This document shows, in pieces, positions 15,915 to 19,159 of a DNA stretch of 19,159 nt (the first letter of the stretch is position 1; the number at the start of each line of letters is the position of its first letter). Origin of the DNA: Nitrososphaerales archaeon TH526 (lineage in GTDB: Archaea; Thermoproteota; Nitrososphaeria; Nitrososphaerales; Nitrososphaeraceae); NCBI GenBank assembly GCA_014523665.1, contig JAATVR010000634.1:1-19159 (forward strand), written 5' to 3'. The notes under the pieces were generated by a model that made no database searches, was not told the DNA's origin, and saw only the letters and a program-made list of their open reading frames with translations. Both the position numbers and the translations under genes were made by a program.

Positions 15915-16121
15915 CTATGCCTTTTCAATGACGATACTTTGTCCCTCTTGACGCACTTTAACAAAATCGCCCTTACCCAGTCCAAGATTCATTGCGTAAC
16001 TTTTTGGAAGGATCACGCTGAAAGAGATCCCCCCCACTATCGGCTGGACCTTTCGATACTCATATACATTTGCGTCATCAACCTGTTTGCGTTCTATGTT
16101 TTCGTTATTTTCTAATGTCAT
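15915..16121 (-). CDS. AbrB/SpoVT-type DNA-binding protein
   Basis: This 68-aa protein has a short charged N-terminus and then the swapped-hairpin AbrB pattern: VGGISFSVILPKSYAMNLGL, followed by GKGDFVKVRQEGQSIVIEKA. Proteins of this kind bind DNA as dimers and act as transition regulators or antitoxins. Here it opens the minus-strand operon (AbrB, 127-aa protein, ATPase) and is divergent from the three-gene plus-strand set at 16226, so it is well placed to repress both across the 104-bp gap. No toxin partner such as a PIN or MazF protein is visible next to it. The start is ATG 16121. The gene is intact. Confidence 0.85.
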   Translation of the reverse strand: MTLENNENIERKQVDDANVYEYRKVQPIVGGISFSVILPKSYAMNLGLGKGDFVKVRQEGQSIVIEKA

Positions 16122-16225
16122 AAATTATTGATATTTTGTAACGTTAAAATCCATCGCTATGCTTATTATGGAAAGTTGGCATAATTTGTCACAACTATGA
16201 CCGGTTCGGAAATCAGGAGGAGGAG

Positions 16226-16585
16226 TTGAAAAATTCAATAGGTCCCAAGATTCGACATCCTTCGGTTACAGTTTACCCCAATATAATATTCCTGAAGGAG
16301 GAAGATGGTTCGTATCAATTCAGTAATGCCGCGAAACTCTACCAGACTATTTTGAAATATCCATTATCAAAGTATAACCCTGAAATGTTCAAAATAACTG
16401 ACATGTGTTATTGGGTGTTAGAACAAAACGAAGATTATAAAAATTATTACACTGGCTTTAATTCAAAGATCAGAAAGTCAATTAGGCAAGAGGGCGTTTC
16501 AAAAAGGATAAAGAGATATCTTGACAACTTAATCCAGTGGGGTTTGATAGAACTCGTGGAGGATAAGGAATTTGATCATGGCTGA
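16226..16585 (+). CDS. Small winged-helix-like element protein
   Basis: This 119-aa protein starts at TTG 16226. The start is decided by a strong purine-rich Shine-Dalgarno sequence (AGGAGG at 16216-16221) just upstream, and no ATG lies in frame nearby. The C-terminal half (SKIRKSIRQEG, then KRIKRYLDNLIQWGLIELVE) looks like the recognition part of a winged-helix domain. The N-terminal half (VTVYPNIIFLKEEDGSYQFS) looks beta-rich. It is the first gene of a divergent set and overlaps the next start by eight bases. A DNA-binding or element-control role is inferred, with no precise family. Confidence 0.65.
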   Translation: MKNSIGPKIRHPSVTVYPNIIFLKEEDGSYQFSNAAKLYQTILKYPLSKYNPEMFKITDMCYWVLEQNEDYKNYYTGFNSKIRKSIRQEGVSKRIKRYLDNLIQWGLIELVEDKEFDHG

Positions 16586-16952
16586 GGAAAAGTTAGCGAT
16601 CGAAAGCGGACTTATAATGTCACAACCGTCTAAGGACTATGAAGAGACATGGTTGGAGAACATAACTAATCACGGGATTTTTGTTCTTTATTCGGTCTGT
16701 CAGAACAAAGATTGCAAGGCAAGATGTCGTCCAGTGCTGATACCGTACCACTTGTATAGACAAAGATTAGTAACAGCCTCAACGATCATCAATTATGATG
16801 ATGGTTTTCCACCCATGCGCTGTATCATAGATAATTGTAATACTTGCCGAACAAAAGGCAGCGTCTATATTCTTGATTCCTTCGTCAATGTTAGACGATG
16901 CACTAACCCAATACCGATACCGCTAGACCACGGTTTGGTTACTATTACATGA
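16578..16952 (+). CDS. Cys-rich, probably zinc-binding small protein
   Basis: Starting at ATG 16578 (an upstream TTG at 16572 is also in frame), this gives 124 residues. Cysteines are arranged as CQNKDCKARC in the middle and CIIDNCNTC further on, with one more near the C-terminus. These look like two metal-binding knuckles. A YHLYRQRL segment lies between them. The start overlaps the stop of the preceding gene, and its own stop (16950-16952) overlaps the ATG of the next. This indicates translational coupling of all three genes. I do not recognise the family. Confidence 0.65.
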   Translation: MAEEKLAIESGLIMSQPSKDYEETWLENITNHGIFVLYSVCQNKDCKARCRPVLIPYHLYRQRLVTASTIINYDDGFPPMRCIIDNCNTCRTKGSVYILDSFVNVRRCTNPIPIPLDHGLVTIT

Positions 16953-17080
16953 TTCGAACATTAGGGATTAAGAATGAAAAGTGGCGTGAAGAAAAATATA
17001 TGTTTCCTGAAGTTTTGGAGGTTAATGATAAATATAGGAAGTATCAAAGAGTACCGATACTTCCTTATCGAAGTACATGA
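16949..17080 (+). CDS. 43-aa coupled ORF, possibly 3'-truncated
   Basis: ATG 16949 shares ATGA with the stop of the Cys-rich gene. The product (MIRTLGIKNEKWREEKYMFP, EVLEVNDKYRK, then QRVPILPYRST) is charged and helical at first. The last 19 codons are antisense to the end of the recombinase gene, so the original C-terminus may have been lost or the genes may simply converge. The four-base overlap with its neighbour is the main support. Confidence 0.5.
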   Translation: MIRTLGIKNEKWREEKYMFPEVLEVNDKYRKYQRVPILPYRST

Positions 17081-18373
17081 GCCGGCGAGTCAGTCCTTGT
17101 TTGCCTAATATTCTTCTGAATCTAATACTATTACGACGTACATGTCCATCGTTCATTGTCTCTTTTTTTAGTATTTCTATCTCATTCATAACGTATTGGA
17201 GTTGATCAGAAAGTGCTGAAATAGCGTCTGTATTCATAGTATCCCTATGTCGAAGGAGTTCTATTTCCTTTTCTTTCTCATAGAGCCTTCCCTGTACTCC
17301 ATAGATCTCTTCCTTACTCCGCTGTGCGATTTCTGATATTGCCGCTTGCAGTTTCCTCTTATCATCGTTAATACTTAGGAGATCAACAGCATTTAGATAG
17401 TCGTCAAGTACTTCCTTCTCCTGGGGCCGGTAATAACTTGACGATATTCCTATGTTGTGCCCCATCGTAATTTCCACATTAATTGGGCGCATGACCTGCT
17501 CCGCATGGCTTTTGTAGAACTTCCGGAACCCATGGGCTGCTTTCCATTCGTGTCTTTTCTAGCCTTCTTTCAGTGCCTCTCGTATACCCTGCTCCCATAA
17601 CGCTCTTTCTAACAGACGCTTTATACCGCTGCTCTTGAGTCTCTTAGGAGCAGTGGCAAAGCCCACTTTGGCCCAATAGTTCATGTTGGTGGTCTGCCAG
17701 ATATCTCTCATTAGCCATGACTCTTCGGTAATCGTTTCTCCGTATGATGCACGAAAATCCATCCAATCTTTAAGTGATGTAAATGCTGTAGGAGTAATGA
17801 ATGAATAATATTCGTCTGCCTCTTTAGCGTAGACAATTAGTTTTGCGGCAATAACCTCTCCCTTTTCATTGTAATGGGGTTTAACATGTTTCCACTTTAG
17901 AAGATCCCAAGCACCAATTCTGATTCCCGAAGAAATCATTGTGTATACGATAGGTTTAATCCGCCTGTCAGGATATTCCAACAATCGTTGAATCTCTTCC
18001 CTTGTTGGTGCTCTATCGTTAGCCGCCTGTCTTCCTCTAGGAACGCCTCGAGAAATTTTTTTCCAACTAACGTGGATATCATTCATTTCACAAAATAATT
18101 TCATTGCTTTCAAATAGTTTGGAACGGTCGAGAGAAAATCTCTCCTTTCTGGGCTCTTTGGACTTGATAGGAAATGAATCCTATTATCTTGTCCTGAACA
18201 AACGTCGTGCCTCCTTCCTTACATAGAGTCATGAACTGTTTAGCCTGTTCATCAAGATTCCCAGCAAGCCCTAAGAAGCCAAAAACAACCTTCAATCTGT
18301 TAGGCCATTGTCTTTTAGTTTCAGGGGCCTTCAATGCGTATAGAGGATTTGTTGCTTGCTTTATGACTGACAT
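17022..18373 (-). pseudogene. Tyrosine recombinase (integrase), amber plus frameshift
   Basis: Three pieces join into one integrase of about 450 aa. It starts at ATG 18373 (MSVIKQATNPLYALKAPETK) with a SAM-like core-binding domain ending RAQKGEI. A frameshift near 18129-18136 (an extra TC, or one missing base) leads to STVPNYLKAMKLFCEM. The catalytic Arg I motif follows in SSGIRIGAWDLLKWKH. A single TAG at 17559-17561 interrupts after GIREALKEG, and the frame continues without a break as KRHEWKAAHGFRKFYKSHAE (HxxR) and MGHNIGISSSYYRP (His and the nucleophilic Tyr). A coiled-coil tail (SKEEIYGVQGRLYEKEKEIE) then runs to 17022. This order is typical of the Nitrososphaeraceae integrases I know. 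With both lesions it cannot be made as one active chain without recoding. Confidence 0.85.
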
Positions 18374-18400
18374 TCGATCTATTTGACGCCCTATTATACG

Positions 18401-18446
18401 ATGTGGGCCTAAATAAAGGGACAATATTGACGTGGGCCCAAGGGGG
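18401..18446. repeat. Half copies of the intergenic repeat near the integrase start
   Basis: ATTGACGTGGGCCCAAGGG (18427-18445) matches the right half of copy 2 (2774-2801) with the left palindrome arm missing. A second, weaker half, ATGTGGGCC, lies at 18401-18409. They sit just 5' of the integrase start. Confidence 0.55.
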
Positions 18447-18490
18447 TTTGGTAAGACTTTAAAGTTATTTCAAAGATTCACGAGAAGATC

Positions 18491-18525
18491 TGTTCAACAG
18501 GACTTGAACCCATAGCAGGGTCAGC
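18491..18525 (-). other. tRNA 3'-end fragment, candidate attachment site
   Basis: On the minus strand, GGGTTCAAGTCC matches the T-arm consensus of tRNAs. It can form a 5-bp T-stem (18497-18513; two of the pairs are G-U wobbles) and is followed by an acceptor-like TGAACAGA. No 5' half lies upstream on this strand (that sequence is the promoter of the 18580 gene), so this is not a complete tRNA. Integrases of archaeal elements commonly recombine at tRNA 3' ends and leave such a fragment at one border. The broken integrase begins about 115 bp away, in the expected position. I found no second copy in the window. Confidence 0.45.
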
Positions 18526-18550
18526 AGAGCGTATATACACTAGTGAAATC

Positions 18551-18559
18551 TTATATACT
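18551..18559 (+). promoter_or_regulatory. TATA box of the right-edge gene
   Basis: TTATATACT is centred about 26 bp before the ATG at 18580, giving a leaderless transcript. Confidence 0.65.
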
Positions 18560-18579
18560 AAAGTGCCATAGATTTGGCA

Positions 18580-19159
18580 ATGACTGGACGATTTCCCATC
18601 TCGATGAGATACATGCTTTTCTATACGGTGTCAATCGTTGTTGTTTTTTACGGTCTAGTGAGTTTCTTCTCTGAGGGGCTACAAATTGCATATGCTCAAA
18701 CTGCGACAGGTAATCCTGTTTGTTCAGCAAAAAATTTACAACACTGGGACAAGATAGTCTTTAAAATAGTGTCTCCACGGGTAGCAAATGCTGCTAGTCT
18801 TCCGGCAAATACCGAACTTGACATAAAGGTAATAGATGACCCAACTAAGGTCTCAGATGTCAAACAAACTGTATTGAATTTCATAAAAGTTCCTCAAGCT
18901 CAAAAGAATTCGATAGAGATCGTCGATGTGGAATATGCTATAATTTGTACTCAAATAGTCCCTGCAGGCGCTCCTGGTGCTCCGACCGCTTCTGCATCAG
19001 CATCAGCCAGCGCATCGGCATCATCAACAACAATAATAAATTATCCACCTTATGGTAACCAGACAATCCCTCCAGGTGGTAACCAGACAATCCCTCCAGG
19101 TGGTAACCAGACAATCCCTCCAGGTGGTAACCAGACAATCCCTCCAGGTGGTAACCAGA
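18580..19159 (+). CDS. Secreted surface protein with GNQTIPPG repeats, partial
   Basis: The frame is open from ATG 18580 to the right edge (193 codons). It has an N-terminal signal or anchor (MLFYTVSIVVVFYGLVSFF, ending IAYAQT). A domain of about 100 residues follows (CSAKNLQHWDKIVFKIVSP, DIKVIDDPTKVSDVKQTVLN, IEIVDVEYAIICTQI). Then come an Ala/Ser run and a tandem GNQTIPPG repeat in which each unit carries an N-glycosylation sequon. The folded domain plus repetitive glycosylated stalk resembles the 2979-3935 protein in design, though I see no sequence match. No stop appears in the window. A good TATA box and leaderless ATG support expression. It is probably the first host gene beyond the integrated element. 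Confidence 0.85.
   Translation, partial: MTGRFPISMRYMLFYTVSIVVVFYGLVSFFSEGLQIAYAQTATGNPVCSAKNLQHWDKIVFKIVSPRVANAASLPANTELDIKVIDDPTKVSDVKQTVLNFIKVPQAQKNSIEIVDVEYAIICTQIVPAGAPGAPTASASASASASASSTTIINYPPYGNQTIPPGGNQTIPPGGNQTIPPGGNQTIPPGGNQ
19054..19159. repeat. 24-bp tandem minisatellite running off the edge
   Basis: At least four identical 24-bp units (19054, 19078, 19102, 19126) and part of a fifth encode GNQTIPPG in frame. No substitutions are visible between units. Confidence 0.95.

Noticed and set aside
15915..16121. AbrB protein as antitoxin of a toxin-antitoxin pair
   Set aside because: Neither neighbour shows a PIN, MazF or other toxin signature, so only a regulator role is claimed.
18938..19138. 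Minus-strand frame with SGYHLEGL repeats
   Set aside because: It is the complement of the GNQTIPPG minisatellite. The plus-strand frame has a signal peptide, a folded domain and a good promoter.

Overview
The window looks like accessory DNA from a soil-type ammonia-oxidising archaeon (Nitrososphaerota, formerly Thaumarchaeota, family Nitrososphaeraceae). Supporting signs are leaderless genes with TATA boxes about 27 bp before the start codon, many short secreted or membrane proteins rich in N-x-T sequons, an AbrB-type regulator, and a tyrosine recombinase of the kind I associate with this lineage (TNPLYALKAPET, HGFRKF, YYRP, then a coiled-coil tail). This assignment comes from recognising protein families, not from a database search.

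Layout. (1) 1-5.4 kb is host-like: a secreted protein (324-1028, -), a polytopic membrane protein (1154-2470, +), a repeat-bearing secreted protein (2979-3935, -), a small conserved-looking protein with a disturbed 5' end (4197-4577, -), a winged-helix remnant (4710-4871, -) and a SnoaL-like protein (4989-5411, +). (2) 5.7-8.5 kb is a decayed tailed-virus packaging module on the minus strand: a frameshifted small gene, an HTH/TerS-like gene and a large terminase (TerL). TerL is broken inside its nuclease domain, and a 5'-truncated winged-helix gene lies between its two pieces. (3) 8.5-12.7 kb is a gene graveyard. It holds a head-to-head fusion of two truncated genes, an open frame without a start, a secreted protein with two homopolymer frameshifts, a small Cys-containing secreted protein with two frameshifts, and a frameshifted gene at 12351-12682. 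The only apparently intact genes here are a two-helix membrane protein (10590-11216, -) and perhaps a small ORF (12103-12348, +). (4) 12.8-14.14 kb is a membrane-anchored protein gene whose 3' end runs directly into the truncated 3' end of a mobile-element P-loop ATPase. (5) 14.14-18.5 kb is the control and integration end of an integrated element: the minus-strand set AbrB, 127-aa protein, ATPase; a divergent plus-strand set of three overlapping small genes (winged-helix-like, Cys-rich, 43 aa); and a tyrosine recombinase inactivated by one in-frame amber codon and one frameshift. About 115 bp beyond the recombinase start is a T-arm-like tRNA 3' fragment, a good candidate for the attachment site. 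(6) From 18.58 kb a host-type secreted protein gene with a 24-bp minisatellite runs off the right edge.

Taken together, this is the remnant of one or more integrated viral or plasmid elements. At least three junctions are visible where two genes are cut and joined with no spacer (about 5.95-6.19, 8.43 and 14.14 kb). Frame breaks are concentrated in and next to the element and often sit in homopolymers, so read errors must be excluded. However, several genes of 318-490 codons are uninterrupted, which argues for real decay. I see no portal, capsid, protease or tail gene, no CRISPR array, no rRNA gene and no complete tRNA gene.
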